Of a stretch of 57,314 nt of DNA, positions 18,316 through 29,437 are shown piece by piece. Source of the DNA: an uncultured Granulosicoccaceae bacterium (GTDB lineage: Bacteria; Pseudomonadota; Gammaproteobacteria; Granulosicoccales; Granulosicoccaceae); assembly GCA_938007995.1 (NCBI GenBank), contig CALLLW010000062.1, positions 1 to 57,314 on the forward strand, read 5' to 3'. The notes below the pieces were generated by a model. The model was not told where the DNA came from and searched no databases. It saw only the letters and a program-made list of their open reading frames with translations. Made by a program: the position numbers and the translations under genes. Every line of letters begins with the position of its first letter. The first letter of the stretch is position 1.

Positions 18316-18477
18316 GGGGCGATAAGCCTTAGCGCATCTACCGTGTTGACGTTTAAACAATAGCGATGTTTCTATGCGATATGGTGCATGCAGGCCATGG
18401 CGTTTTGGCTTACGGATCTTGTTTGTGTAGAACCAATGGCTTGACATGGTAGATGTGCTGTCGCTTATCTCCCCTAC
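18313..18477. mobile_element. 165 bp element with inverted ends, copy 2 (MITE-like)
   Basis: This has the same order of parts as the element at 18020-18180: identical left end, a shared interior word gtttaaacaatagc, shared cgttttggct and a diverged right end at 18448-18477. Similarity continues about 20 bases past the right end in both copies (tgggttt and following). This fits segmental duplication as well as two insertions. It ends 30 bases before the 3' end of the HATPase gene. Confidence 0.72.
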
Positions 18478-18506
18478 ACATGGGTTTGCGGGCTAACGTT
18501 TCGGTT

Positions 18507-19022
18507 TCACGCGTGTGAGACGTTAAACTCCACCACAGTGATATTACCGCAGCCTGCGTGAGCGACAGACTCACTGAGTGCGTGGATGATTGCCAGGCCA
18601 CGCCCGTGTAGTTTGATATCTGACGTTGTTGTGTTTGCTTCGCTGCAGGTACCGGCAAGGTATTGAATAGCATCAAACCCGGCGCCGCTGTCTTGAACAC
18701 TGATACGTAAACTATTTTCTGACAGCCGTTCAGCTTCGATTGAAACGTATCCGCCGCTTATGCTTCGCAAGCGGTTAGCTCGTTCGGTAAAGAAGCGATC
18801 AAATCCTTTTGTGCTGTCCTTTATATTTGAAGGCAGTTGCAGCACGCCGTGATTTATTGCGTTGTTGATCAGTTCGTTGAGTAACAGTTGCAGGCGGAAG
18901 TGCGGGTAGGTAATGGCGCAAACATCACAAAGCGAAAGCATTAGCTTGTCAAGCAGATCAGGATCACCGAGCTCGTGGCCGGTATACACCCACTGATGAG
19001 TTTTGGTGGCTGCACTGAGCAC
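18507..19022 (-). CDS. HATPase-domain protein, anti-sigma/RsbW-like
   Basis: This 171-residue GHKL ATPase has an N-box (LLNELINNAINHG, residues 47-59), G1 (DSGAGF, residues 111-116) and G2 (HGRGLAII, from residue 139). The size and the lack of a dimerisation/phosphoacceptor domain place it with RsbW/SpoIIAB-type serine kinases or stand-alone regulatory HATPases, not histidine kinases. It lies 36 bases after a STAS-domain gene, which is the expected partner-switch partner. No sigma factor or PP2C phosphatase is present nearby. The start is GTG at 19022 and has no obvious ribosome site. Confidence 0.82.
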   Translation of the reverse strand: MLSAATKTHQWVYTGHELGDPDLLDKLMLSLCDVCAITYPHFRLQLLLNELINNAINHGVLQLPSNIKDSTKGFDRFFTERANRLRSISGGYVSIEAERLSENSLRISVQDSGAGFDAIQYLAGTCSEANTTTSDIKLHGRGLAIIHALSESVAHAGCGNITVVEFNVSHA

Positions 19023-19058
19023 AGTATTATCGCAAACCGTGGTGAGTAACAGTGTGTG

Positions 19059-19364
19059 TCAGGATCGAATGGAAAAAAGCTTATCGAAGTTTGCGATTGC
19101 AAGTACACGCATCACATCGGGTGAAGGATTTACCAGGCAAATCTTTACAGCGCGACCGACATGTTCACGCATCATTAGCAGCATACCCAACGCACTGCTA
19201 TCCATGTAGTCAGTCTGGCTGAGATCTACATTGACGGTTTTCTGTGTTTCGTCAATCTCCTGAAAGGATGCTTTGAAGCTGTCATAAATACGATAGTCAA
19301 ACCGACCTGCTACGGAGACTGTTACTTCTTTACCGTTCTGGGAGTGCTCTGCTACCACGTTCAT
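19059..19364 (-). CDS. STAS-domain anti-sigma factor antagonist-like protein
   Basis: This 101-residue single STAS domain of the SpoIIAA/RsbV type has the conserved DYMDSSALGMLL, with Ser56/Ser57 as the likely phosphorylation site. In partner-switching modules the unphosphorylated STAS protein binds the HATPase kinase encoded next door. ATG at 19364 follows GGTGG. What the module controls cannot be read from this window. Confidence 0.88.
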   Translation of the reverse strand: MNVVAEHSQNGKEVTVSVAGRFDYRIYDSFKASFQEIDETQKTVNVDLSQTDYMDSSALGMLLMMREHVGRAVKICLVNPSPDVMRVLAIANFDKLFSIRS

Positions 19365-19714
19365 CTGTCGCCACCTCTACACCAGGGGTAGCGTTTCCTT
19401 CACAGCTACCGCCTAATTGCTGATTCCGCCCTGTGTAAGAGAGATAGCGACGGCTTGCAGATATACTTTATGCGGGACTGGCAACGAGCAGGAATGACTG
19501 CATCACCCGGATAAACAGGAGCACAGATCTGCTGCACATTGCTAATAAAAACAGTGAGTTGTGCTACCGGTGGGTCACTTGAAACCGCGATTCAGCCGCG
19601 GCAATCAATCTGCTTGGACAACCAGTGTCACACTTTTTGATCACCCAACCGGGGCTCGACCTTTACCCGGCCGCACCCATTACCAGTTGTTATTAGTGTC
19701 TAACTGCGCCGGGA
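19365..19714. other. Gene-free spacer of 350 bases
   Basis: This lies between the start of the STAS gene and the 3' end of tadA and should include the STAS promoter. I found no coding frame, tRNA, clear terminator or repeat. Confidence 0.5.
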
Positions 19715-20179
19715 CTATCTTCGATCTTTAAAGAATTTTTGTATGATTGATCGGCACTCTGCTTCGAGGATACCACCGGTTACCTCAAGCTTGTGTACAT
19801 GGCTCATGCGAGCAAAATAATTCACTTCTCCACCAACCGCACCGGCACGCGGTTCAGGAGCACCAAACACCACCATCGATACGCGCGCATGCAACAATGC
19901 ACCGGCACACATCAGACAGGGTTCAACGGTAGTATAGAGAACACAACCAGGCAGACGATAGTTGTTAACCGCTTGTGCGGCTGCGCGCAGCGCTATAACT
20001 TCTGCATGTGCGGTGGGATCACAATCACTGATCTGTGTATTACTTGCACTGGCAATAATCTCATCGTCACAAACAACAATGGCGCCTACCGGCACTTCAC
20101 CAGCATCGAATGCCTGTTGTGCAAGCTCGAGACAGCGACGCATGTAATGTTCGTGTTGACTCAGTTCAGCGGCTGTCAT
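19715..20179 (-). CDS. tadA: tRNA-specific adenosine deaminase
   Basis: TadA deaminates adenosine 34 of tRNA-Arg(ACG) to inosine. The 154-residue protein has the zinc deaminase motif: His58 and Glu60 in PTAHAEVIAL, then Cys88 and Cys91 in EPCLMCAGAL. Length is standard. It sits after pnp, separated from it by a bidirectional terminator, so it is probably transcribed on its own. Confidence 0.95.
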   Translation of the reverse strand: MTAAELSQHEHYMRRCLELAQQAFDAGEVPVGAIVVCDDEIIASASNTQISDCDPTAHAEVIALRAAAQAVNNYRLPGCVLYTTVEPCLMCAGALLHARVSMVVFGAPEPRAGAVGGEVNYFARMSHVHKLEVTGGILEAECRSIIQKFFKDRR

Positions 20180-20214
20180 CGATACGGAGATTTATAAAAA
20201 TAAAACGCAGAAAC

Positions 20215-20246
20215 AAAAACGGGCTGCGCTGGCAGCCCGTTTTTTT
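20215..20246. terminator. Bidirectional intrinsic terminator between pnp and tadA
   Basis: A nine-pair stem (20219-20227 with 20232-20240) and a GCTG loop are flanked by an A run on one side and seven Ts on the other. On the minus strand it lies 24-55 bases after the pnp stop, so it ends the rimP-pnp operon. Confidence 0.93.
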
Positions 20247-20269
20247 ACTTACAACTGCAAAGGCTAAAC

Positions 20270-22393
20270 CTAGTCTGAAGTAGACTCAGGTGCAGCTTCT
20301 TCTTTGCCTTCTTCAGCAATGGCTTTCATGCTGAGCCTGATACGGCCCTGCTTATCCACTTCAAGTACCTTTACCTTGACAGTCTGGCCTTCACTGAGCT
20401 CATCAGAAACGTTTTGTACACGGTTCTCGGAGATCTGTGAGATGTGCACAAGTCCGTCTTTACCGGGTAGAATATTAACGAAAGCACCGAAATCCATGAT
20501 CTTCTGAACCTTACCTTCATAAATAGTACCGACTTCAACATCAGCGGTTATCTGCTCGATGCGTCTTTTGGCTTCTTCACCGGCAACCCGATCACTGGAA
20601 GCAATCTTGATCACACCGTCATCACCAATGTCGATGGTCGCACCAGTCTCTTCAGTCAGTGCTCTGATTACCGCACCGCCTTTACCGATAACTGCGGCGA
20701 TTTTCTCCGGGTGAATCTTGACAGTGATAAACCGTGGCGCATGCTCTGACAGTTCCTCACGAGGAGAAGACAACACCTTGTTCATTTCACCAAGAATAAA
20801 CAGGCGGCCTTCTTTTGCCTGCTCAAGTGCGGCTTCCATAATCTCTGCAGTGATACCGTCGATCTTGATATCCATTTGCAGTGCAGTAACTCCGTGCTCA
20901 GAACCCGCGACTTTGAAGTCCATATCACCAAGATGATCTTCATCACCGAGGATATCACTGAGTACCGCAAAACGATTTTCATCTTTGATCAGCCCCATCG
21001 CAATACCGGCCACAGGTGCAGACAAAGGTACACCGGCATCCATCATCGCAAGGCTTGATCCACAGACACTCGCCATGGAACTTGAACCGTTTGATTCAGT
21101 AATTTCAGAAACCACACGCACTGTGTACGGGAAAGTTTCTTCATCAGGCATTACCGCCTGAACACCGCGCTTGGCGAGCTTGCCATGGCCGATCTCACGG
21201 CGCTTGGGTGAGCCAACAAAACCGGTTTCACCAACACAGTACGGAGGAAAGTTATAGTGCAGCATAAACGCATCTCTGCGCTCACCTTCGATTGCATCAA
21301 TGATTTGTGCATCACGGGTGGTACCCAGAGTACACGCAACAATTGCCTGTGTTTCACCACGGGTGAACAACGCAGAACCGTGCACACGTGGCAGTATGCC
21401 AGTCTTGACAGCGATTGGTCGGACGGTTCTGGTATCACGACCGTCAATACGTCTTTCACCGGCAAGGATGCGACCACGTACCAGTGATTTTTCTAACGAT
21501 GACACAGCACCCAGTACATCGCCTGCAGAAGGTGAGTTTTCATCTTCAGTGACAAGGGCCGCAACAGCTGCTTCTTTAACTGCAGCAACCTTGTTCTGAC
21601 GATCCATTTTGTCAGCGGTGCTGTAAGCTTCGCTTAAACCTGCTTCAGCCTGTGATGCCACTTTACCTGCCAGTGATTCATCTTTTTCAGGTGCTGACCA
21701 TTCCCAAGCTGCAGCACCGACTTCTGCTGCCAGTTCCATGATTGCTTTAATCGCAATTTGCATCTGCTCATGGCCGTAGACAACAGCGCCAAGCATGACT
21801 TCTTCAGACAGAGTATCGGCCTCTGATTCGACCATCAGAACCGCGTTCTCGGTACCTGCAACAACCAGGTCAAGCTGCGAGTCTTCCATTTGAGTCTTGG
21901 AAGGGTTTAATACATAGGATCCATCAATATAGCCAACTCGTGCTGCACCGATCGGCCCCATGAACGGCATACCTGAACACGCAAGTGCTGCAGATGAACC
22001 AAGCACGGCGACGATATCAGCCTGGATTTCAGGATCAAGCGACATCACTGTCGGGATGATCTGTACTTCGTTCTTGAATCCCTTGGGAAACAACGGACGG
22101 ATGGGTCGATCAATTAGACGACAAACCAGTGTTTCACTTTCACTTGGACGACCTTCGCGCTTAAAGAAACCACCGGGAATCTTGCCAGCCGCGTATGTTC
22201 GTTCCTGGTAGTTGACGGTTAACGGGAAAAAGTCCTGCCCCGGCTTAACGTCTTTTTTACCGACGGCTGAAACCAACACCATGGTATCGCCAATGCTTAT
22301 TTTGATAGCAGCGGAAGTTTGCCGTGCAATCTCCCCTATCTCCATGGTGACCTCATGGCCGCCATATTGAAATTTCTTAATTACTGGATTCAC
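20270..22393 (-). CDS. pnp: Polyribonucleotide nucleotidyltransferase (PNPase)
   Basis: This 3'-5' phosphorolytic exoribonuclease acts in mRNA decay and small-RNA turnover, as a trimer and in the degradosome. The 707 residues carry two RNase PH domains, the second with the catalytic aspartates in [12 protein letters not shown] domain with IGKGG and an S1 domain ([20 protein letters not shown]) follow. The start is GTG with AAGGA six bases upstream. The gene follows rpsO by 48 bases. In E. coli this spacing holds RNase III sites for autoregulation; I did not detect them here. Confidence 0.97.
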   Translation of the reverse strand: MNPVIKKFQYGGHEVTMEIGEIARQTSAAIKISIGDTMVLVSAVGKKDVKPGQDFFPLTVNYQERTYAAGKIPGGFFKREGRPSESETLVCRLIDRPIRPLFPKGFKNEVQIIPTVMSLDPEIQADIVAVLGSSAALACSGMPFMGPIGAARVGYIDGSYVLNPSKTQMEDSQLDLVVAGTENAVLMVESEADTLSEEVMLGAVVYGHEQMQIAIKAIMELAAEVGAAAWEWSAPEKDESLAGKVASQAEAGLSEAYSTADKMDRQNKVAAVKEAAVAALVTEDENSPSAGDVLGAVSSLEKSLVRGRILAGERRIDGRDTRTVRPIAVKTGILPRVHGSALFTRGETQAIVACTLGTTRDAQIIDAIEGERRDAFMLHYNFPPYCVGETGFVGSPKRREIGHGKLAKRGVQAVMPDEETFPYTVRVVSEITESNGSSSMASVCGSSLAMMDAGVPLSAPVAGIAMGLIKDENRFAVLSDILGDEDHLGDMDFKVAGSEHGVTALQMDIKIDGITAEIMEAALEQAKEGRLFILGEMNKVLSSPREELSEHAPRFITVKIHPEKIAAVIGKGGAVIRALTEETGATIDIGDDGVIKIASSDRVAGEEAKRRIEQITADVEVGTIYEGKVQKIMDFGAFVNILPGKDGLVHISQISENRVQNVSDELSEGQTVKVKVLEVDKQGRIRLSMKAIAEEGKEEAAPESTSD

Positions 22394-22441
22394 GTGAATT
22401 CCTTAAGTGATGACTGGGATGTCATTAAACGTGGAGCGCAT

Positions 22442-22714
22442 CTAGCGGCGCAGGCCTAGTTTGGCGATGAGATCCTGATAGCGGCTCTGGTCTTTGCGCT
22501 TCAGGTAGTCGAGCAGTTTGCGGCGCTGGTTAACCATGCGCAGCAGTCCACGTCTGGAATGGTGATCGTGCTTGTGAGCTTTAAAGTGTTCCGTAAGGTG
22601 TGTGATTCTCGCGGACAACAAGGCTACTTGAACTTCCGGTGACCCCGTGTCCGAGGAGTCGCGCTTATGTTCGTTGATGATCTCCGCCGTCTGTTCGGCG
22701 CTTAAACAACCCAT
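22442..22714 (-). CDS. rpsO: 30S ribosomal protein S15
   Basis: S15 is an early-binding small-subunit protein that contacts 16S rRNA helices 20-22. The 90-residue sequence has the family core ([40 protein letters not shown]). ATG follows AGGAG. It sits between truB and pnp as in E. coli. Confidence 0.98.
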   Translation of the reverse strand: MGCLSAEQTAEIINEHKRDSSDTGSPEVQVALLSARITHLTEHFKAHKHDHHSRRGLLRMVNQRRKLLDYLKRKDQSRYQDLIAKLGLRR

Positions 22715-22793
22715 GATTTCTCCTAAATATTTAGTGAGATTATAAAATGCGAATGTGCAGGGGTTACTGCCACACTCACGGTTAGAATATTTT

Positions 22794-23687
22794 TCATTGC
22801 AGCTGCCCGCCGATCAGACGAACGGTTTCCAGCCGCCCGTTGGCGAGTTTGCCAAGGCCGAGGAACTGATTAGCTGCATTATAGACCCTGAACAGCTCAT
22901 CTTCAGATTTTGCTTCAATTGCCACGTACTCCGGCTTTGAGCCGTTGCGAAAACGCAAGGCAGTATCATCATCGATTGCAATCGAGCGCCAGTCCGAGAT
23001 TACCTGATCTGTTTCAAGCAGGAAGTCATCGGCGTTTTCTGCAGCCTGAATATCTTCGAGGCTGAGCATTGGTTTGTCATCAAAAGGTGATACAGACAGC
23101 CGACGCAGCTCGGTAACGTGAGCACCGCAGCCGAAGCTCTCACCGATGTCTCTGACTATCGAGCGAATGTAGGTGCCTTTTGATACACGCAGCTCGAGAG
23201 TAAAATGTGTGCTGTCGAAACCAATCAAAGTCGCATCAATAACATTAATCAAACGCGGCTCAAGCTCCACCGGCTTGCCCTCACGCGCGAGCTTATAGGA
23301 TCTGACACCCTGCTTTTTGATTGCAGAATATGCCGGTGGCGTTTGCAGCTGCTCGCCTTTGAAAGAAGCGACAGTCTGAATCATCTGTGCTTCAGTAATA
23401 TTAGGTACATCGCGGGTTTGCAGTACGTTGCCATCAGCATCTTCGGTGTCTGTTGTGACACCAAGCAATGCAGACACGCGGTAAGTTTTTTCGGCATTCA
23501 ACATATAGCCGCAGAGTTTGGTAGCTTCACCGAAACAGACTGGCAACATGCCAGTGGCTGAAGGATCAAGGCTACCGGTGTGGCCGGCTTTTTTAGCGTC
23601 GTACAGCTTGCGAACTTTTTGCAGCACGCGGTTGGATGTAATACCGGGAGGCTTATCCAGCAGCAGCACGCCGTTCAACGCACGCAT
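22794..23687 (-). CDS. truB: tRNA pseudouridine(55) synthase
   Basis: TruB converts U55 of the T loop to pseudouridine. The motif [16 protein letters not shown] contains the catalytic aspartate, and KPPGITSN and [13 protein letters not shown] are also present. ATG at 23687 overlaps the rbfA stop by one base (TGATG), implying coupled translation. A TTG six codons upstream is less likely. The product is about 297 residues. Confidence 0.96.
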   Translation of the reverse strand: MRALNGVLLLDKPPGITSNRVLQKVRKLYDAKKAGHTGSLDPSATGMLPVCFGEATKLCGYMLNAEKTYRVSALLGVTTDTEDADGNVLQTRDVPNITEAQMIQTVASFKGEQLQTPPAYSAIKKQGVRSYKLAREGKPVELEPRLINVIDATLIGFDSTHFTLELRVSKGTYIRSIVRDIGESFGCGAHVTELRRLSVSPFDDKPMLSLEDIQAAENADDFLLETDQVISDWRSIAIDDDTALRFRNGSKPEYVAIEAKSEDELFRVYNAANQFLGLGKLANGRLETVRLIGGQLQ

Positions 23688-24142
23688 CAGAGGTTTTTGT
23701 TCCAAACGTTGCCAACATCAGGTTGAGATTTGTCGGCATTTGGGTGATCCGATTCCAACGGATCCGCCTCTGTGGTGTTCGTTGCCACCGCCTGATCAAT
23801 CAGGCTGGATAAAACAGAGCCGCTCTGCTGCACTTCATCATAGAAAAACTTTAATGATGGCACTGATCGTAAACGCATTCTGCCGCCGAGCAGCTTACGC
23901 AAATACCCACTACCCTGATTTAACGCTTCTACCAGCTCGGCCTGTTTTTCAGTGCCTTCCGCCTCTATGGTAAATGCAGAAACATAGACCTTAGCGCTGG
24001 ACAAATCCTTGGTGACATCAACTCCGGCGATGGTCACCATTTGCGGTACACGCGGGTCTTTGAGCTCGTGCTTAATCAGATCAGATAACTCACGTTGTAT
24101 CTGATCTGCCACCCGATAGCTGCGCGGATAATCTTTAGCCAT
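23687..24142 (-). CDS. rbfA: 30S ribosome-binding factor A
   Basis: RbfA helps mature the 5' end of 16S rRNA in the small subunit. The 151-residue KH-like protein starts AKDYPRSYRVADQIQREL, then DPRVPQMVTIAGVDVTKDLS, both typical. The C-terminal ~30 residues are acidic and variable. It is six bases downstream of infB. Confidence 0.96.
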   Translation of the reverse strand: MAKDYPRSYRVADQIQRELSDLIKHELKDPRVPQMVTIAGVDVTKDLSSAKVYVSAFTIEAEGTEKQAELVEALNQGSGYLRKLLGGRMRLRSVPSLKFFYDEVQQSGSVLSSLIDQAVATNTTEADPLESDHPNADKSQPDVGNVWNKNL

Positions 24143-24148
24143 AACAGT

Positions 24149-26857
24149 CTAGAGAGTCCGTGCGACTTCCTTGCGTTCAAAGACTTCGATCTGATCACCG
24201 GCTTTGATATCTGTGTAATTCTTTACACCGATCCCACACTCGGTTCCCATACGTACTTCGTTAACGTCATCCTTGAAACGACGCAGTGATTCAAGCTCAC
24301 CTTCGAAGATAACTACGTTGTCTCTGAGAACACGAATCGGCTCATCACGACGCACCACACCATCAACCACCATACAACCGGCCACGTGACCGAACTTCGG
24401 CGATCTGAAGACATCCTGCACCTGGGCCAGGCCGATAATATTTTCGACAATATCCGGCGCCAGCATCAATCCGGCAGCGGCCTTAACTCGATCAAGCACT
24501 TCATAAATGACGCTGTCGTAGTGCAGCTCGATATCCTGCTCGGTAATTATGCGACGCGCCGAGTTATCTGCTCTGACGTTAAAACCGATCATCACTGCAT
24601 TGGATGCCGCTGCTAATTGCGCATCTGACTCAGTAATACCACCCACGCCACCACCGATCACGCGGATAGTGACCTCATCAGTGGAGAAGTTTTCAAGCGC
24701 ATCACGCAACGCTTCAAAGCTACCCTGAACGTCGGTTTTAACCACCAGATTCAGTGTATTCGAATCACCGGTCTTGATCTGTGAGAACACATCTTCAAGT
24801 TTGGCAGGCTTGCGTTCTGCAAGTCTGGCATCACGCGATTTTTCATTTCGAAGATCAGCCAGTTCACGTGCACCGCGCTCGTCTTTAGATACCAGCATCT
24901 CTTCACCGGCATCCGGTGTGTTTGAAAGACCAAGTACCTGCACAGGGGTTGAAGGTCCGGCAACATCAACGCCTTCGCCGCTGTCGTTAAACATGGCTCG
25001 CACACGACCGAACTCTTTACCGGCAACCATGATGTCACCACGTTTGAGTTCACCCGCCTGTACCAGTACGGTGGCAACCGGACCGCGACCTTTATCGAGC
25101 GTTGCTTCAATAACCACACCTTGAGCCGGCCCTTCACTGCGCGCTTTAAGTTCGAGCAGTTCTGCTTGTAGTAACAGTGCATCAAGCAGGTCATCAATAC
25201 CCTGCCCGGTGAGAGCCGAGACTGGTACAAACATCACATCGCCACCCCATTCCTCTGAGATGACTTCATGTTTGGACAGATCGTTCTTGACTCTTTCAGG
25301 GTCGGCGCCTTCTTTGTCCATCTTGTTGACGGCAACAATGATCGGCACTTCCGCGGCACGCGAGTGTTGTACCGCTTCAATTGTTTGTGGCATCGCACCG
25401 TCATCGGCAGCTACGACCAGAACAACAATGTCGGTTGCCTGTGCACCACGTGCACGCATAGAACTGAAAGCAGCGTGGCCCGGTGTATCAAGAAATGTAA
25501 TCGAGCCTTTATCGTGATTAACGTTGTAGGCACCGATGTGCTGTGTGATACCACCTGACTCACCGGCAGCTACCCGGCTTGAGCGAATGTAGTCGAGCAG
25601 CGATGTTTTACCATGATCGACGTGGCCCATAACAGTCACCACCGGTGGTCTGATCGCCAGATCTTCTTGGTCGTCTGTCTCGGCTGCGGCCATCAGGCGC
25701 TGTTGCAACTCGAGCTCCAGATCATCTGCTGTAGTAGTGATGGCATTGTGGCCCATCTCTTCAACAACAAGTACTGCCGTATCCTGATCAAGTACCTGGT
25801 TGATGGTGGCCATAACGCCCATTCCCATCATGGTCTTGATGACTTCACCGGCCTTGACTGCCATACGGTTACCCAGTTCGGCAACGGTGATGGTTTCAGG
25901 CACTTCTACATCATGTATGACTGGTGCAGTCGGCTTGGCAAACGCATGCTTCGATTCTATGTGCTGGTAAGACTCGCGACGACCGCGCTTCTCGCGCTTG
26001 CCACCACGTCCTCCCGATACTCGAAGTTCCTTACGCCCACCGCCTTTGCCGCGACCGCGTCGGCCCGGCTTACCGTTATCCGGTGGTGGAATATCAACCA
26101 CGTTTGAGCCAGGTGCAGCACGACCGCCTTTTTCACGACCACCACCACTGGCACGCCGTTGCTCTTCCTGCTTTCTGAGCAGTTCAGCTTCTGCGGCGGC
26201 CTGGGCAGCACGTTCGCGCGCCTTGCCGGCTTCTTCAACGTTTTGCGTAAGCTCGGCAAGGGCCGCTGCCGCGACCGCATCACGTGCAGCGGCTTCGGCA
26301 TCAATTCTGGCTTTTTCAGCGTCTTCCCGCGCCTGCTCTTCAGCAATACGCGCAGCTTCTGCTGCGGCTTCTTCCGCCTTGATGCGATCCGCTTCAGAAA
26401 TTACTGCCTCTTCTGCCTCGCGCTTGATTCTTTCCGCTTCGAGCTCTTTGTTTTGCTCTTCATTGCGGGCAGCATCCTGCTCGCGATTAGACTCTTCGCG
26501 CTCCACCTGCTGTTGCCGCAGCGCCGCCTGACGAATCATCTCTTCGCGAGCGGTATCATCCCGTTTGGCATAAACACGCTTGCCCCGGGTTTCAACAGTG
26601 ACGGCTTTCTTACCCGGGCCACCAATTTTAATCTCGCCACGCTTCTTGCGCGTCAGCGTGATCTTGCTGGCACCGGCAGTTTTCTTTTCAACTCCCTGAG
26701 ACTGACGCAGAAACGTCAACAGCTGCGACTTTTCAGAAGCATCTATAGTGTCTTCGGCTGCGGTTTTTTCTACCCCAGCATCTTTCAGCTGCTGCAGCAA
26801 TTTCTCGACCGGTGTTCCCACCGTGTCAGCGAGCTGCTTGACGGTCACATCTGCCAT
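24149..26857 (-). CDS. infB: Translation initiation factor IF-2
   Basis: IF-2 is the GTPase that brings initiator tRNA to the 30S subunit. The 902 residues comprise an N-terminal IF2-N domain, a long charged coiled-coil stretch rich in Glu, Ala and Arg (about residues 100-240), and a Gly/Arg-rich linker. The G domain ([24 protein letters not shown]) and C-terminal beta-barrel domains follow. ATG is eight bases after nusA. An internal start giving a short IF-2 form may exist but I did not assign one. Confidence 0.97.
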   Translation of the reverse strand: MADVTVKQLADTVGTPVEKLLQQLKDAGVEKTAAEDTIDASEKSQLLTFLRQSQGVEKKTAGASKITLTRKKRGEIKIGGPGKKAVTVETRGKRVYAKRDDTAREEMIRQAALRQQQVEREESNREQDAARNEEQNKELEAERIKREAEEAVISEADRIKAEEAAAEAARIAEEQAREDAEKARIDAEAAARDAVAAAALAELTQNVEEAGKARERAAQAAAEAELLRKQEEQRRASGGGREKGGRAAPGSNVVDIPPPDNGKPGRRGRGKGGGRKELRVSGGRGGKREKRGRRESYQHIESKHAFAKPTAPVIHDVEVPETITVAELGNRMAVKAGEVIKTMMGMGVMATINQVLDQDTAVLVVEEMGHNAITTTADDLELELQQRLMAAAETDDQEDLAIRPPVVTVMGHVDHGKTSLLDYIRSSRVAAGESGGITQHIGAYNVNHDKGSITFLDTPGHAAFSSMRARGAQATDIVVLVVAADDGAMPQTIEAVQHSRAAEVPIIVAVNKMDKEGADPERVKNDLSKHEVISEEWGGDVMFVPVSALTGQGIDDLLDALLLQAELLELKARSEGPAQGVVIEATLDKGRGPVATVLVQAGELKRGDIMVAGKEFGRVRAMFNDSGEGVDVAGPSTPVQVLGLSNTPDAGEEMLVSKDERGARELADLRNEKSRDARLAERKPAKLEDVFSQIKTGDSNTLNLVVKTDVQGSFEALRDALENFSTDEVTIRVIGGGVGGITESDAQLAAASNAVMIGFNVRADNSARRIITEQDIELHYDSVIYEVLDRVKAAAGLMLAPDIVENIIGLAQVQDVFRSPKFGHVAGCMVVDGVVRRDEPIRVLRDNVVIFEGELESLRRFKDDVNEVRMGTECGIGVKNYTDIKAGDQIEVFERKEVARTL

Positions 26858-26865
26858 ATTTGTCT

Positions 26866-28410
26866 CTATCCCCCGCTAGCCTCAGCGCCAGCCTCAGCCC
26901 CGGATTCCTGAGCTGAAGATTCGTCTTCCTCGAACCAACTCTCACGCGCTTTCATAATAAGTGTACCGGCGGTTTCTTCATCCATGCCGTCGATAACCAT
27001 TAACTCGTCAGTCGCCAGATCTGCAAGATCATCAACTGTTGTAACTTCAATTTCTGCCAGCGATACCGCAAGCTCCGCTGTAATACCTTCCATCGCCAAC
27101 AGCTCATCAGACGGATTCAGGTTCTTGATCTTTTCATCAGTGACCAGCGCCTGGGTTAGCAGGACATCCTGAGCACGACTTCTTAGCTCCTGTACCATCT
27201 CGTCGTCGAATTCATCCACGTCGAGCAGTTCCTGCTCGGGAACATAGGCCACTTCTTCAACGCTGGTAAAGCCTTCCTGTACAAGAATGGTGGCAACTTC
27301 TTCATCAACCGTTAATTGCTCAACAAACTTATCTACCAGCACACGCGCTTCAGACTCATTCTTTTCATCTGCCGCACCTTCGTCCATCACGTTCAGAGCC
27401 CAGCCAGTCAGCTCACCTGCCAGACGAACATTCTGCCCACCGCGACCAATCGCCAGTGACAGTTTTTCTGAATCAACAATGATATCCATGCTTTGGTTGT
27501 CTTCGTCAACGATGATCGACGCAACTTCAGCCGGTGCCATGGCGTTGATAACGAACTGGGCCGGGCTTTCATTCCAAAGGATGATATCAACACGCTCACC
27601 GGCAAGTTCGTTGGAAACTGTTTGTACCCGCGAGCCTCGCATACCCACACAAGCGCCCACCGGATCAAGACGCGGATCATTCGATACCACGGCTATTTTT
27701 GCACGGCTGCCTGCATCACGCGCTGCACCACGTATTTCTATGACGCCCTGGCCGACCTCCGGTACTTCAAGCTTGAACAGCTCGATTAAAAACTCTGGTG
27801 AAGTTCTGGTTGCAAACAACTGCGGACCATAGGCTTCCGGTTCAACATCGCGCAGAAAAGCACGCAGCCGGTCACCGGTTCGAACTGCTTCTCTGGGAAT
27901 CATTTCTTCACGGCGTATATAAGCCTCAGCATTGTTACCGAGGTCAATATAAACGCCACCGCGTTCGGTGCGCTTGACAATACCCATGACCAGCTCGCCA
28001 ACCCGGTCTTTAAAGGCTTCAACCACCCGTGCACGCTCTGCTTCACGGACCTTTTGCACAATCACCTGCTTGGCGGTTTGTGCTGCGATTCGGCCAAAAT
28101 CGACAGATTCGATGTCGTCTTCCACCCAGCCGCCGATCTCGATTTCAGGATCCTCTACCTGGGCTGCAGATAGTGTGATCTGCCGCAGCGGGAACTCTTG
28201 TTCTTCATCATCAGCCACAACCTCCCAGCGACGGAAGGTATCGTAATCGCCGGTTTCGCGATCAATCTTTACACGGCACTCAATATCTTTACCGCTGCGT
28301 TTGCGTGTGGCAGAGGCGAGCGCCGCTTCGAGCGCATCAAAAATTATCTCTTCTTCAACGCCTTTCTCGTTAGAGACGGCGTCAACCACCATTAGTATTT
28401 CTTTGCTCAT
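26866..28410 (-). CDS. nusA: Transcription termination/antitermination protein NusA
   Basis: NusA binds RNA polymerase and nascent RNA and modulates pausing, termination and antitermination. The 514 residues include the N-terminal polymerase-binding domain and S1 ([18 protein letters not shown]). Two KH domains ([16 protein letters not shown] and [18 protein letters not shown]) follow. Two C-terminal acidic repeats, as in E. coli, and a Gly/Ala-rich tail complete the protein. Confidence 0.97.
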   Translation of the reverse strand: MSKEILMVVDAVSNEKGVEEEIIFDALEAALASATRKRSGKDIECRVKIDRETGDYDTFRRWEVVADDEEQEFPLRQITLSAAQVEDPEIEIGGWVEDDIESVDFGRIAAQTAKQVIVQKVREAERARVVEAFKDRVGELVMGIVKRTERGGVYIDLGNNAEAYIRREEMIPREAVRTGDRLRAFLRDVEPEAYGPQLFATRTSPEFLIELFKLEVPEVGQGVIEIRGAARDAGSRAKIAVVSNDPRLDPVGACVGMRGSRVQTVSNELAGERVDIILWNESPAQFVINAMAPAEVASIIVDEDNQSMDIIVDSEKLSLAIGRGGQNVRLAGELTGWALNVMDEGAADEKNESEARVLVDKFVEQLTVDEEVATILVQEGFTSVEEVAYVPEQELLDVDEFDDEMVQELRSRAQDVLLTQALVTDEKIKNLNPSDELLAMEGITAELAVSLAEIEVTTVDDLADLATDELMVIDGMDEETAGTLIMKARESWFEEDESSAQESGAEAGAEASGG

Positions 28411-28585
28411 AAGTAGCTATACCTTGCGCAAATTGCCTGTACCTTGTGCCCGGTGTTAAAACTGAGCCTGTTTAAAATAAAGCTCGGTATGCTGCAACAC
28501 TTCGCTTTATTCTGTAGGTTGCCCCGTTGGCTATGCCAGGGATGCAGCCGCTGACTGTTCATTACTTTCATGCCGTTACCGCTGC

Positions 28586-29101
28586 TCATCGGCGTTTACC
28601 ATCAGGTGCGGTTATCAGATTCGCAAACTCGATATCGCGTATTGCCAGCTCGTGGACGTCGTTATCTATCTCTACCACCACGACTTCATCTTCAACACTT
28701 TCAACCACGCCCTTGTAGTTACGCCTGCCAGACGCTGTCACACCGAGCCTGGCTCTGATGGTATTACCGATCTGTTGTTCAAAATCTGCAGCAGTGAAAA
28801 GCGGCCGGTCCATGCCTGGCGAAGATACTTCAAGTGTGTACTCACCTGCGATCAGGTCTTCTACATCCAGCGCTGCGCTAACCTGATGACTGACGGCCAC
28901 ACAATCTTCAACCACTACACCGGATCGGTTGGGTCCGGTTTCACCGATGCCCTGAATGTCGTCAGTGGCTTCTTTATCGATATACACCCGCAGCGTCAGG
29001 CCTGATTCTGTTTGTCCCAGTGAGGCACCCACGAAGGTGTAGTCCATGCCCTCGACTATGGGGGACAGAAAATCCCAAATGTTCTCTGGTGCCCTTCGCA
29101 T
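28586..29101 (-). CDS. rimP: Ribosome maturation factor RimP
   Basis: RimP assists 30S assembly. The 171-residue product has the hallmark VSSPGMDRPLF and an N-terminal alpha/beta domain with GMDYTFVGASL and LRVYIDKE. It heads the nusA-infB group. A terminator-like hairpin and the initiator tRNA lie upstream, as in the E. coli metY-rimP-nusA operon. A 175-base spacer separates it from nusA. Confidence 0.95.
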   Translation of the reverse strand: MRRAPENIWDFLSPIVEGMDYTFVGASLGQTESGLTLRVYIDKEATDDIQGIGETGPNRSGVVVEDCVAVSHQVSAALDVEDLIAGEYTLEVSSPGMDRPLFTAADFEQQIGNTIRARLGVTASGRRNYKGVVESVEDEVVVVEIDNDVHELAIRDIEFANLITAPDGKRR

Positions 29102-29208
29102 TCAATTCCGCTGTAAATGCCGCCTGAAGCGCTGTACCACCGCGATACTTTTCGCGATGAAAGCCACGGTGCAGGCCGCATCTGTAAAATTTTATATGAC
29201 CAAACAAC

Positions 29209-29236
29209 AAAAAGGCCCCTTAGCAGGGGCCTTTTT
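29209..29236. terminator. Bidirectional terminator-like hairpin between initiator tRNA and rimP
   Basis: A stem pairing GGCCCCT with AGGGGCC around TAGC is flanked by five As and five Ts, so it can end transcripts from either side. On the minus strand it lies 9 bases after the tRNA 3' end. Read-through would make the tRNA and rimP operon one unit. Confidence 0.9.
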
Positions 29237-29245
29237 AATGATCCG

Positions 29246-29322
<77 letters not shown>

Positions 29323-29437
29323 ACTGCAATTCGCAATGATAGAAGTAATTGACGCGGATATCAAGTCTTTTACTCTTACAAAAGTACATATTTTTGCAGC
29401 TGCCGTGTGGCGAACACGTTAGCAAAGCAAAAGACCC

